Positions 1 through 6,969 of a stretch of DNA of 25,378 nucleotides are shown in pieces. Origin of the DNA: Cladosporium sp. IMV 00045 (taxonomy: Eukaryota; Ascomycota; Dothideomycetes; Cladosporiales; Cladosporiaceae); NCBI GenBank assembly GCA_001931905.2, contig MSJI02000100.1, positions 1-25,378 of the forward strand. Reading direction: 5' to 3'. The translations under genes and the position numbers were made by a program. How positions within the stretch are numbered: position 1 is the first letter of the stretch; every line of letters starts with the position of its first letter. Under the pieces are notes generated by a model. The model ran no database searches. It was not told where the DNA came from and was given only the letters and a program-made list of their open reading frames with translations.

Positions 1-178
1 TACTAGTGGAATGCAGCAGATCGTTGAGAGCGTATGTGGCAGCCAAGCTTTCCGACTCCATACTTACCAATCCACCCCGAATCTGAACGGCGGAATATTG
101 TTATTAGATTTTAATCTTGGATGCCTGCATATTTCCCATAAACTTGCGAATTTCCTAATCCCTGTCAGTGGGAGCCAA
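1..178. other. Left-edge segment without a recognised gene
   Basis: No reading frame here resembles a family I recognise. The segment ends at an inverted repeat and a telomeric tract, so it may be the 3' end of a further element attached to the distal side of the reverse-transcriptase unit. That is inference from position only: I saw no clear similarity to the 3' ends of the two units to its right. Confidence 0.3.
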
Positions 179-225
179 GGTTACACCAGCGAAAACCCTA
201 ACCCTAAAGGCTCGCTGGTGTAACC
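179..225. repeat. 14-bp perfect inverted repeat around a telomeric tract
   Basis: The left arm at 179-192 (GGTTACACCAGCGA) and the right arm at 212-225 (TCGCTGGTGTAACC) are exact reverse complements. The 19-nt loop between them holds two CCCTAA units. The right arm lies in the open frame of the truncated reverse transcriptase, so the left arm is an inverted copy of the element's 5' edge across the telomeric junction. Either strand could fold into a hairpin with the telomeric repeat in the loop. Confidence 0.85.
193..207 (+). repeat. Interstitial telomeric tract 1, about 2 CCCTAA units
   Basis: Two CCCTAA units, the C-rich strand of the common fungal telomere repeat TTAGGG. They mark the 5' boundary of the reverse-transcriptase unit. 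The in-frame stops that close the open frame on its 5' side (199-201 and 205-207) are the TAA triplets of these repeats, so the truncation point coincides with the telomeric junction. Confidence 0.8.
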
Positions 226-1590
226 GGGTTATATAGCTGGTGTAACCAGGATATACCGGCTAAGGGACAGTTAGAATTCTGGATCAGTCCCAAAGTCCAG
301 AAGTTTCTAGAACAGTACACGGAACGAAACGACATACCGAAGTTCCATGGGATTCCCAAGATCCATAAAAATCCCTGGAAAATTAGGCCCATTGTGCCTA
401 TGCATTCGTATGTTACGTCCACAGTTTCGATCGTCGTACATCACCTCCTCCTCCCGATACAGAGATCCTTCTCTTGGATTTGTGAATCCAGTCGGGAGCT
501 GTGTGAAGAAGTGAGAAGCTTCAACGAGAGAGGCAAAAGTGTCCGATTGCATACGGGAGATGTTACAGCAATGTATACCTCTATCCCGTGGGTTGACTTC
601 AAGTTAGCCCTCGCGTCTGTCGTCCACTGGTTTCCAGCGTACCGAGGAAATACAGCCCTCGAGGCCTGGATTCTCAAGGCGGCGGAACTTCTCTGGAAAA
701 GCACGGTTTTTCAGTTAGGAAACAGACTTTGGCACCAAACGGACGGGGTTCCAATGGGCATCCATTGCGGCCCTGTGTTTGCCAATCTGTATCTGGCTTT
801 CTATGAAAAACAGTATCTTCAGGATTTCGACGGTCTTTACCGACGATATATTGATGATATCTTCGTCCTTCACCGCTCGGACGACGTGGTTGGCCATTTG
901 ATCCAGGCTCCTGGTATGGAAATTGTCTGGAATCACTCCGAAATTGGTTTGTCCTTTTTAGATGTTTGGTTTCACACTCATCTCGGGACATCGGAGATCT
1001 GCTTCCGACCTTACGAGAAGGCCGGAAACCACCACCAATACCTTCCCTGGGCCTCTTCTCATCCTCTCTCGGTGAAGAAAGGATTGGTCAAAGGAGAGCT
1101 CACTAGGGCAGCTGCTATCAGTAACCGACAGCCGTACTTTCTGACATGGAAAGCGAAATTCCTTTCGAGGCTTATCAGTCGGGGCTGGCCTAGACGCGCG
1201 GTTGGGAAATGGGGCAGGCAGGTGCACTGGCGCCAACGGTGCGCGAATTACGGAGCGGCGCGTGCCCGCACTGGCGACTTTATCATTGCCGTCTCAAAGT
1301 ACAACCCCGCGTGGAATCCTGTTTCTTCATCCGACATTTGGAGAAGCATGCTGAAGACATGGAGATTTTGCGCACCTGCGAACAAATCCCTGCCTTTCCC
1401 TCAGCATGTTATCATATCCAAAAAACGGACCAGATCTCTTTGGGATCTGGTTCGGTCGGTAAATCGAAGCCTGCTCCACACGGAGTATGAAGAAACAACC
1501 TTGGAAGATGTTCAGTCGAGCCTGTCAGCTATGGACGTTGACGACCTACCGTTTGAAGTACCAAGACCTCTGACTGGTCTGGCACGGTGA
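208..1590 (+). CDS. Penelope-like element reverse transcriptase, 5'-truncated
   Basis: This 460-codon open frame has no ATG before 400-402 and begins directly at the telomeric junction, so the N-terminus is missing. PLE motifs in order are FHGIPKIHK (343-369) with RPIV just after, GDVTAMYTSIP (from 556), QTDGVPMG (736-759), the catalytic YIDD (847-858), FLDVW (from about 955) and the PLE-specific YLPWASSHP with a following K. The thumb-like end carries TRSLWDLVRS, which resembles the 'nLrdlLVRS' segment of PLE proteins. No GIY-YIG endonuclease follows before the stop at 1588-1590. There are no internal stops or frameshifts, and all catalytic Asp residues are kept, in contrast to the decayed genes to the right. 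PLE reverse transcriptases are the closest known relatives of telomerase RT. Identification as PLE is strong; whether this copy is expressed cannot be told. Confidence 0.88.
   Translation, partial: RLAGVTGLYSWCNQDIPAKGQLEFWISPKVQKFLEQYTERNDIPKFHGIPKIHKNPWKIRPIVPMHSYVTSTVSIVVHHLLLPIQRSFSWICESSRELCEEVRSFNERGKSVRLHTGDVTAMYTSIPWVDFKLALASVVHWFPAYRGNTALEAWILKAAELLWKSTVFQLGNRLWHQTDGVPMGIHCGPVFANLYLAFYEKQYLQDFDGLYRRYIDDIFVLHRSDDVVGHLIQAPGMEIVWNHSEIGLSFLDVWFHTHLGTSEICFRPYEKAGNHHQYLPWASSHPLSVKKGLVKGELTRAAAISNRQPYFLTWKAKFLSRLISRGWPRRAVGKWGRQVHWRQRCANYGAARARTGDFIIAVSKYNPAWNPVSSSDIWRSMLKTWRFCAPANKSLPFPQHVIISKKRTRSLWDLVRSVNRSLLHTEYEETTLEDVQSSLSAMDVDDLPFEVPRPLTGLAR
214..257 (+). repeat. Imperfect 22-bp tandem duplication
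   Basis: Two adjacent 22-nt copies begin with GCTGGTGTAACC (214-235 and 236-257). They share the first 12 bases and then diverge slightly around a common GG..ATATA core. They lie at the extreme 5' edge of the element unit, overlapping the right arm of the inverted repeat. They may be a trace of template slippage when cDNA synthesis stopped. Confidence 0.6.
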
Positions 1591-2070
1591 CAAGATCTGC
1601 TTTACGGAAGCTCCCCCTTCGGGCGGGAGGCCCCTAGGACAAAGGGGTCAAAGTACGAATTGCAGTGTATCGTCAACTTGGATCCGCGACCAGTGCAGGG
1701 GTGTGGCGAGGTGACGTCCTGACCACCTCCGCCGGGTCTTTTGCAGTGAGGGGGAGTGACGCGCTAGTACTGGGAGAGTCTGGTGGTTGAGTCCAGCTCT
1801 TTCGGGAAGATCTCTCTCGAGCAGCTAGCGGTCAAGCTCATTGCGAGCCTCTGAAGTTAGTTCTTCCCTCTTCTGTAGGACTCGGTCGCGGCCCTTGTCT
1901 GCCTCTGATCCACACCGTCTGAATCATACCTCAGGACACGAGGGTGGGTACGGGTGTGGTGTATCGTCAACAGAGGATGCTCTCAAAGGATGGAAGTTAA
2001 TGGCTTTGGTTATAGTTGGCCCGATAGAGGGAGTTTCGCACATTTGTTTGTTAGCGAGTTCAGTTGGTTC
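1591..2070 (+). other. Element 3' untranslated region with strong hairpins
   Basis: There is no convincing coding frame. Three predicted RNA hairpins lie just after the RT stop. The first, 1611-1629, has a CUCCC-CC stem closed by a UUCG tetraloop and one bulged C. The second, 1631-1647, has a CCCCU/AGGGG stem. The third, 1705-1733, has GAGGUG/CACCUC extended by three pairs past a bulge. Such structure is expected where an RT must recognise its own RNA, but that function is inference. Confidence 0.5.
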
Positions 2071-2130
2071 AAAACCCCAACCCAAACCCTAACCTAAGCA
2101 ATAAGCGCCTAACCCCAACCCTAACCCTAA
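2071..2130 (+). repeat. Interstitial telomeric tracts 2 and 3, degenerate
   Basis: Two clusters of CCCTAA-type units separated by about a dozen bases. The first (2073-2096) contains variants CCCCAA and CCCAAA; the second (2109-2130) contains CCCCAA followed by two perfect CCCTAA units. The orientation matches tract 1. They separate the 3' end of the reverse-transcriptase unit from the next short unit. Confidence 0.8.
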
Positions 2131-2480
2131 TCTATCGGTTACTTGGTTTCGGCGCCAAATCATTGGCTCACATTCATCGCAGAACAGGTGAGCCTGGTTT
2201 GGTTCTTCCCTTCGCATCCAGTAGAATATTGCAAGAATTCTGCTAACTCTCATTCAGGTAGCAGGCGCTTGCTGATGCATGCGTAGGCGGTTACCTGCAT
2301 GACATGTGAAGGGTCATGGCGCTTCTTGGCTACCATGACAAGGTATAAGAGACTGTATATTTCTCCCTGATGAGTTCTTCTTTTTTCTGCAAGGGAACGA
2401 AAGGTCTTCACTTTGTGAGATCTCGGTTTTTGTTTTACTTGCAGTATTTAAGTCTGTATCCAGCACATCTTTTGTCTTCT
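2131..2480 (+). mobile_element. Short non-coding unit bounded by telomeric repeats, probable truncated or non-autonomous PLE
   Basis: About 350 nt lie between telomeric tracts 3 and 4, with no recognisable protein. The unit contains a hammerhead-like fold in the same sense as the upstream RT. PLEs commonly carry hammerhead motifs in their terminal regions, so I infer a strongly 5'-truncated or non-autonomous PLE copy. Sequence similarity to the 3' part of the neighbouring unit is not obvious, so it may belong to another family. Confidence 0.5.
2352..2445 (+). ncRNA. Candidate type I hammerhead ribozyme
   Basis: The conserved core is complete: CUGAUGA at 2367-2373 and GAAA at 2399-2402, joined by stem II (2374-2379 with 2393-2398; GUUC/GAAC plus two G-U pairs, 13-nt loop). 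Stem III pairs 2402-2407 with 2418-2423 and continues after a bulged U as CAC/GUG over a UUU loop. It places U16.1 at 2423 and C17 at 2424, so cleavage would follow 2424. Stem I is the weak part: two G-C pairs next to the core (2365-2366 with 2425-2426), a large internal loop, then a six-pair outer helix (2352-2357 with 2440-2445). Hammerheads are a known feature of PLEs. The fold was done by hand. Confidence 0.5.
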
Positions 2481-2507
2481 CTAACCCTAACCCTAACCCT
2501 AACCCTT
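2481..2507 (+). repeat. Interstitial telomeric tract 4, about 4 CCCTAA units
   Basis: The longest tract in the window: CTAA followed by nearly four uninterrupted CCCTAA units, same orientation as the others. It is the innermost tract and probably marks the old chromosome end to which the retroelement units were added. Confidence 0.9.
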
Positions 2508-2588
2508 GACGGGAATGGTTTCGGAGATGCTGCGTGCCAGATCAACTGTGGACCTTCCTGCAACTGTGACTAGGTTTTCGAGAAATAT

Positions 2589-2715
2589 TCAGAATTCTCC
2601 ATAATAAATCTGATACACTATATGCCCAGCCAGAGTTATCACCTCATTGTCATCCATATCAAGCAGTAACTGTACCACATCGGTGTTGCCTGCTAGTGTA
2701 GCAGCGTGAAGCACA
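2589..2715 (-). pseudogene. Ankyrin-repeat gene fragment
   Basis: On the minus strand, translation from about 2712 gives LHAATLAGNTDVVQLLLD, a good match to the first part of an ankyrin repeat (the 'LHxAAxxGhxxvvxlLLd' pattern). About 20 more residues lead to a stop at 2589-2591. No further repeats or start codon are visible, so this is a remnant of a larger ankyrin protein. It lies just inside the innermost telomeric tract. Confidence 0.45.
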
Positions 2716-2781
2716 ACCAATACCTACCCATAGTCTTAAATCGCCTTAGATATGAAACTCCAGTTCTGTCGCTGTTCCCAT

Positions 2782-3735
2782 TCATCGACGCTTCCTAGCT
2801 CTGGGCATTCGTTCAACTGCCATCAGGTCAGCGTACCTCCTTTGGTTCCATCTGTTTATGGGCTGACATACCTGGCTCGGGTCAATCTCAGTTGGGTCAT
2901 CACGTGCTTCGTATGCGCACTCATTGAAGTATGCCCAGTTGTCATCCAATTCCGCCTTCAAGCCTTCAGGAAGAGCAATATTTGGTTCTCCGGCTGGTAA
3001 AGTTGCGTGTCCTCCCAACAGACCAGTGACCTTGGCAAAGAATTCTACCTTCTCCTCTAGAAACATCCATTGGCAATAGGCTACAAGATGCTTGCCAGGA
3101 GCATCATTGAGCAGAGCCTTAACAAGGGGACGAGCTTCTTCGTCTGGAGCGATCAAGGGCAAGCTTCAAATCGCGCTTAACGCTACTTGCAAATATTACG
3201 AAGTCGTTGTCCTGCAGCAGAAGTTGTTACTGCGTGCGTTCCATATGGATGAGGTATTACCTACACGTCTAGGCTGGACGAGTGGATTGCTAAGGTAAGC
3301 TGAAAGCCGCTCGTCTTTGCCCATAGGTCTGGATGAGCTTTCTCAACATACTCGGCGACCTGAGATTTGAAGTCGAAGTGAAAGACGTGGGTGTACTTTC
3401 CACGAGACCACTTCGAGCAGTTAGGCAGACTGAATAACACCTACCGTTACAAAGAAGGAGATCTTGAAGCAGCATCAATGGCGTTGATTAGTTGATGCTT
3501 CTCAGCACGCGCAGCCCGCAAGTTCAAAGACTCGCCTCGGGCGGGTTTTGCAGTGTTTGCTGGGTCTCCGTAAATGCCCCAAAAGTCGGTAACGATTAAG
3601 ATTGCCTACAAGTCCGCGAAGTCTACGATGAGAGAGACCTTCCATCATTCAAATCAGCCGTAACGACCGCTATATCACGACATGCGAGCTTTAGAGCTTT
3701 ATCGCTGTTGAAATTGCGCGTTACACTGCGCTCTA
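2782..3735 (-). pseudogene. NmrA-like NAD(P)-binding protein, broken by frameshifts and stops
   Basis: Pieces of one NmrA-family protein occur in order on the minus strand but in different frames. From about 3727 comes SVTRNFNSDKALKL, followed by VVTADLND. Then come VTDFWGIYGDP (about 3560-3590), a segment with KYTHVFHFDFKS and KAHPDLWAKTS (about 3330-3400), and finally a 126-codon frame at 3162-2782 with PLIAPDEEARPLVKALL and LDDNWAYFNE. NmrA-like proteins are Rossmann-fold redox sensors or atypical dehydrogenases. The N-terminal GxxGxxG dinucleotide-binding segment is missing, and several stops and frameshifts separate the pieces, so the gene is dead. Its decay matches the damaged transporter next to it. 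Confidence 0.75.
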
Positions 3736-4036
3736 TACCAAGGCAGAATCGCTCGAAATTGCGAATTTGACCACAGAACAGGGGCGGCTCAGGAATGTCA
3801 AAGTCATGCGATTCCTCGGCATTCGTGATATTGCAGCGGCAGATGCCATTTTCTGGTTCCATTAGGAGAGAGATCAAGAAGCTACTGGTGTGATTCTGAC
3901 TCCATCGACTCTGATCACTTATGTGCGACAGACACATGAATTGCAGCAAAGGGTCTTGGCCCAAGAGGCTTCGATAACGGCACTTGGATAGTAGCAATGG
4001 CGTTCGTCGGATCAGGGCTTGTTCAATCGTAGCCAC

Positions 4037-4669
4037 GTTACGATCCGGTTCTAGGTCGTTGTTCCCCCAAACTTCCGCAATATATCTGCACGCTAGACTT
4101 GACTTATATCGACCGGACTGAGACGATCAGGCTCCACGATAAAGCTCGAGGTGTGGACATCATCAAGCAATAGAATCACAAAAGGTGATGAAGAAGGCTA
4201 CTACATCCCAATGAAATTGTTATCGTTACGCGATGGGAGCGCCAACTTTTTCCCAGCGTCGCCGAGCAAAGTCTCCGCTGGCAGTCAACCTCTCACGCAG
4301 GGAGATTTCGGTGTAGTAGACAAACGCCCAGCCCACAAGACGTCTAACATCGGCTCGGCGATCTCATTTGCATTTCAACCTAAATGCGACGCAGACTCAA
4401 GACCTTGTCCGTGGATCGTGAGTGCAAAGTATCTGAGATCCGTGAAGCTACCTCAGAAACCCCAAGGCGGAAGGCATGCCTTCCAAGGCGGGCGGCCACC
4501 TAGGTGTCCTCGAATGACCGCTAAAGTCACAAGCCAGTCATGATTGAGTTGGCAGTCCTGTTTCTTATAGAGCCTTTGCTCTTCTGTGAGATTTCTGGGT
4601 GTCTTTTTCACTCAGGGTCTCTGACTCCCGACGTTTGACGAAATATCGTATTATCGGCGCTTCAAGAAA
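4037..4669. other. Gap without a recognised gene
   Basis: A 130-codon plus-strand frame (4151-4543) is the longest opening, but its translation matches no family I know and shows no membrane segment or signal peptide. A 16-bp palindrome, GGAAGGCATGCCTTCC, lies inside it near 4467-4482. The right part would be the promoter of the transporter that follows. I do not call a gene here. Confidence 0.4.
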
Positions 4670-6517
4670 ATGGCACCACCCGAAGTGCTTGACAGTGCGT
4701 TGCACAAAAGGCAGCAGTTGATGGGCGCATCTGGCCCATGGGCAGTCCTCAAAACTTCAGGGTTTTCCTCATCGCAGCTTTCGCGTGTCTGGGAGGGTTA
4801 CTCTATGGATACAATCAGGGCATGTTCAGCGGCATTCTTGTGATGCCAGCGTCCGAAAGGCGTAAGTATTTCGCGAGCGTCTGGCGGATAGTGTTGACGA
4901 ATTGCAGAGATGGGGGGCTACATCGACAATCCAACGAACCTGGGCTGGCTCACCTCAATCATGGAGATAGGATCCTACTTGGGAGCGATTTTGTCAGGGT
5001 TCATCGCGGAAGTTCTCTCTCGGAAGTATGGTATACTCATTCCAACGACGGTGTTTCTCCTCGGTGTTATCATTCAAGTCACAGCGATAGCATAGTCCTA
5101 CCAGGTGGTCCTCGCGGGCCGTTTCATTACTGGAATTGGTGTCGGTAGTTTGAGCATGATCGTTCCACTCTACAATTGTGAGGTGGCTCCACCTGAGGTT
5201 CGAGGTGCTTTAGTAGGTCTGCAACAGTTGGCCATTACTTTTGGAATCATGATCAGCTACTGGATCAATTACGGCAAGCAATATATTGGTAAAATTGACG
5301 AAGACCAATCTAATGCAGCCTGGCTGATCCCAATCTGCCTGCAAATCGCCCCAGGTGTGATACTACTCGTGGGCATGTTCTTCATGCCATTCTCACCTCG
5401 CTGGCTCGTACACCATGGAAGAGAAGAAGAGGCACGCAAGGTTCTGGCTTCGCTCCGAGGACTATCAGAAGATGATGAGCTCGTCAATGTCGAGTTCCTG
5501 GAAATCAAGGCAGACTCGCTGCTCGAAAGGCGCAGCCTGGCTGAGAAGTTCCCTAAACTCCAAGCGCAGACCGCCTGGAACGTCTTCAAATTGCAGTTTA
5601 TTGCAATCGGATCACTTATCAAGACTAAGGCCATGTTCAAGTGTGTCATCTGTGGTACGGTCACAATGTTCTTCCAACAATGGTCCGAAATCAACGCGAT
5701 CTTGTACTACGCGCCGATCCTATTCTCTCAGCTTGGACTCGGCGACAACGAGACAAGTCTGCTGGCGACAGGAGTTGTTGGTATCGTTATGTTCATTGCT
5801 GTAAAGGTCAAATGTCTAACGCATTGCTGTGACCTCACTAACTCGACCAGACCATTCCGGCTGTACTCTACATTGACAAGGTGGGAAGGAAGCCATTACT
5901 GATAGTAGGAGGTAAAGTGGGCTCGTTGAACTATTCCATCGTATCGGTGTACTCTGACAAATGATTTCTGGACAGCTATCGGCATGGCAACATGCCATAT
6001 TACCGTGGCGATCATCTTAGCGCTGAGAAAAGGCAACTTTAATAACGCATAGGCGGCTAGTTAGGCAGCTATGGCAATGATTTGGCTTTTCGTCGTTAAT
6101 TTTGGCTACTTCTAGGGCCCTTGCGCTTGGATACTCATTGTAGAGATCTGGCCTATCTCGATAAGACCGTATGGTGTCGCACTCTCAGTCTCTAGTAACT
6201 GGATGACCAACTTCATGTGAGTGAGAGTATTGCGAAGCCGCTTCTAGACTCTATCTGATACACAAATAGCGTCGGCCAGGTCACTCCGGACATGTTGGAG
6301 AATATCACCTATGGCACATACATCCTATTCGGCCTCCTGACTTATCTCGGTGCAGCCTTCATTTTCTTCGTAGTACTAGACACTAAGCGCCTGTCGCTCG
6401 AGGAAATGGTAGGCTTACTCGGTGTATCTTTGCGAGGTTGCACTTGTTAATGATTGACAGGATGTCATCATTGGGTCAAAGGGTGCCGCATTTGCTGATT
6501 TCGAGCGTATGAAATAA
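4670..6517 (+). pseudogene. MFS monosaccharide transporter, inactivated by RIP-like stops and a frameshift
   Basis: A near full-length hexose-type transporter. Exons are 4670-4861, 4908-5800, 5851-5911, 5976-6216, 6270-6408 and 6461-6517, and all five introns keep GT..AG ends and join family motifs correctly (for example MFIA|TIPAVLYIDKVGRK and NFI|VGQVTPDML). Motifs include GGLLYGYNQG, GRFITGIGVG, PFSPRW, VGRKP and DTKRLSLEEM (usual PETKR altered). The gene is broken by TAG stops at 5093-5095, 6050-6052, 6062-6064 and 6113-6115. It also has a one-base loss in an A run at 4751-4754, where five As would restore the frame. By family alignment the stops replace CAG or TGG codons, that is CA to TA and TG to TA changes, the signature of repeat-induced point mutation. 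It converges on the GMC oxidoreductase gene. Confidence 0.85.
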
Positions 6518-6969
6518 GTGCAGGCGGAGGTGGGTCTGTTCACTGCAGCAGACTCTGGAACGGGAACAATTGGGTATCTTAGGGAAAAAAACGTGCATAC
6601 TGAGCACCGCGAAAAGGTGTAGAAGTCTGACGTCTTTCATAACGCGGGTGCAATGGCAATTCCTCTTTCGCCGGCCGAAAGCAAAGTATTGCATCGTGTG
6701 GCCTGTCACTTAGAGCTACCTATCAGCTATGTTGCAGCGGAATAACTGGCTTATGGCATGTCTATCGACATGACTTAAGACGTTTCTTCAATAGATTGAC
6801 TAATACTAGTGAGGAGGGTAACTCATGTAGAGAGCCTAGCTTGTTTTGATCAACGCACATGACTTCCAAAGGCAAAAGATGAATATGAATATGAAAATAA
6901 AAATAAATAGCAGCAGCTGTCTTGCGTAAAACTTCATTTTTTGTGTGAAGCTTCGTTCTAGTATCGCCC
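6518..6969. other. Convergent intergenic region
   Basis: This lies between the 3' ends of the broken transporter and the GMC gene. An A+T-rich stretch with GAATAT and AAATA repeats sits near 6884-6910, where the minus-strand gene would be polyadenylated. No coding frame is recognisable. Confidence 0.4.

Larger units (their letters stand above)
208..2070 (+). mobile_element. 5'-truncated endonuclease-lacking Penelope-like retroelement unit
   Basis: The unit holds a PLE-type reverse transcriptase (open 208-1590) and about 480 nt of downstream sequence, with CCCTAA-type repeats directly on both sides. No GIY-YIG endonuclease is visible after the RT, as in the telomere-associated PLE group (Athena and Coprina types) described in rotifers and fungi. 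Those elements are thought to prime reverse transcription from the G-rich chromosome 3' end. That mechanism puts the element's 3' end inward and its often truncated 5' end toward the telomere. The arrangement here matches: sense strand +, CCCTAA on +, chromosome end to the left. The 3' boundary at about 2070 is set only by the start of the degenerate telomeric repeat. Confidence 0.8.

Noticed and set aside
394..1590. Reading the reverse transcriptase as starting at 394
   Set aside because: Position 394 is a GTG codon. The frame is open back to 208 and the upstream residues include the PLE motif FHGIPKIHK, so the protein is truncated by the telomeric junction and not started at 394.
208..1590. 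Group II intron, LINE or telomerase RT as alternative identities
   Set aside because: The HGIPKIHK start, the YIDD context and the YL-x-SSHP block with following K are PLE-specific. No LINE endonuclease, maturase or telomerase T motif is visible.
4151..4543. A 130-codon plus-strand gene
   Set aside because: No recognisable family, signal peptide, membrane segment or intron structure. An open frame of this size is possible by chance at this base composition.
5801..5902. Transporter frame reading on to a stop at about 5902
   Set aside because: A GTAAAG donor at 5801 and an acceptor at 5850 restore the conserved TIPAVLYIDKVGRK segment, so the extra codons are intron.
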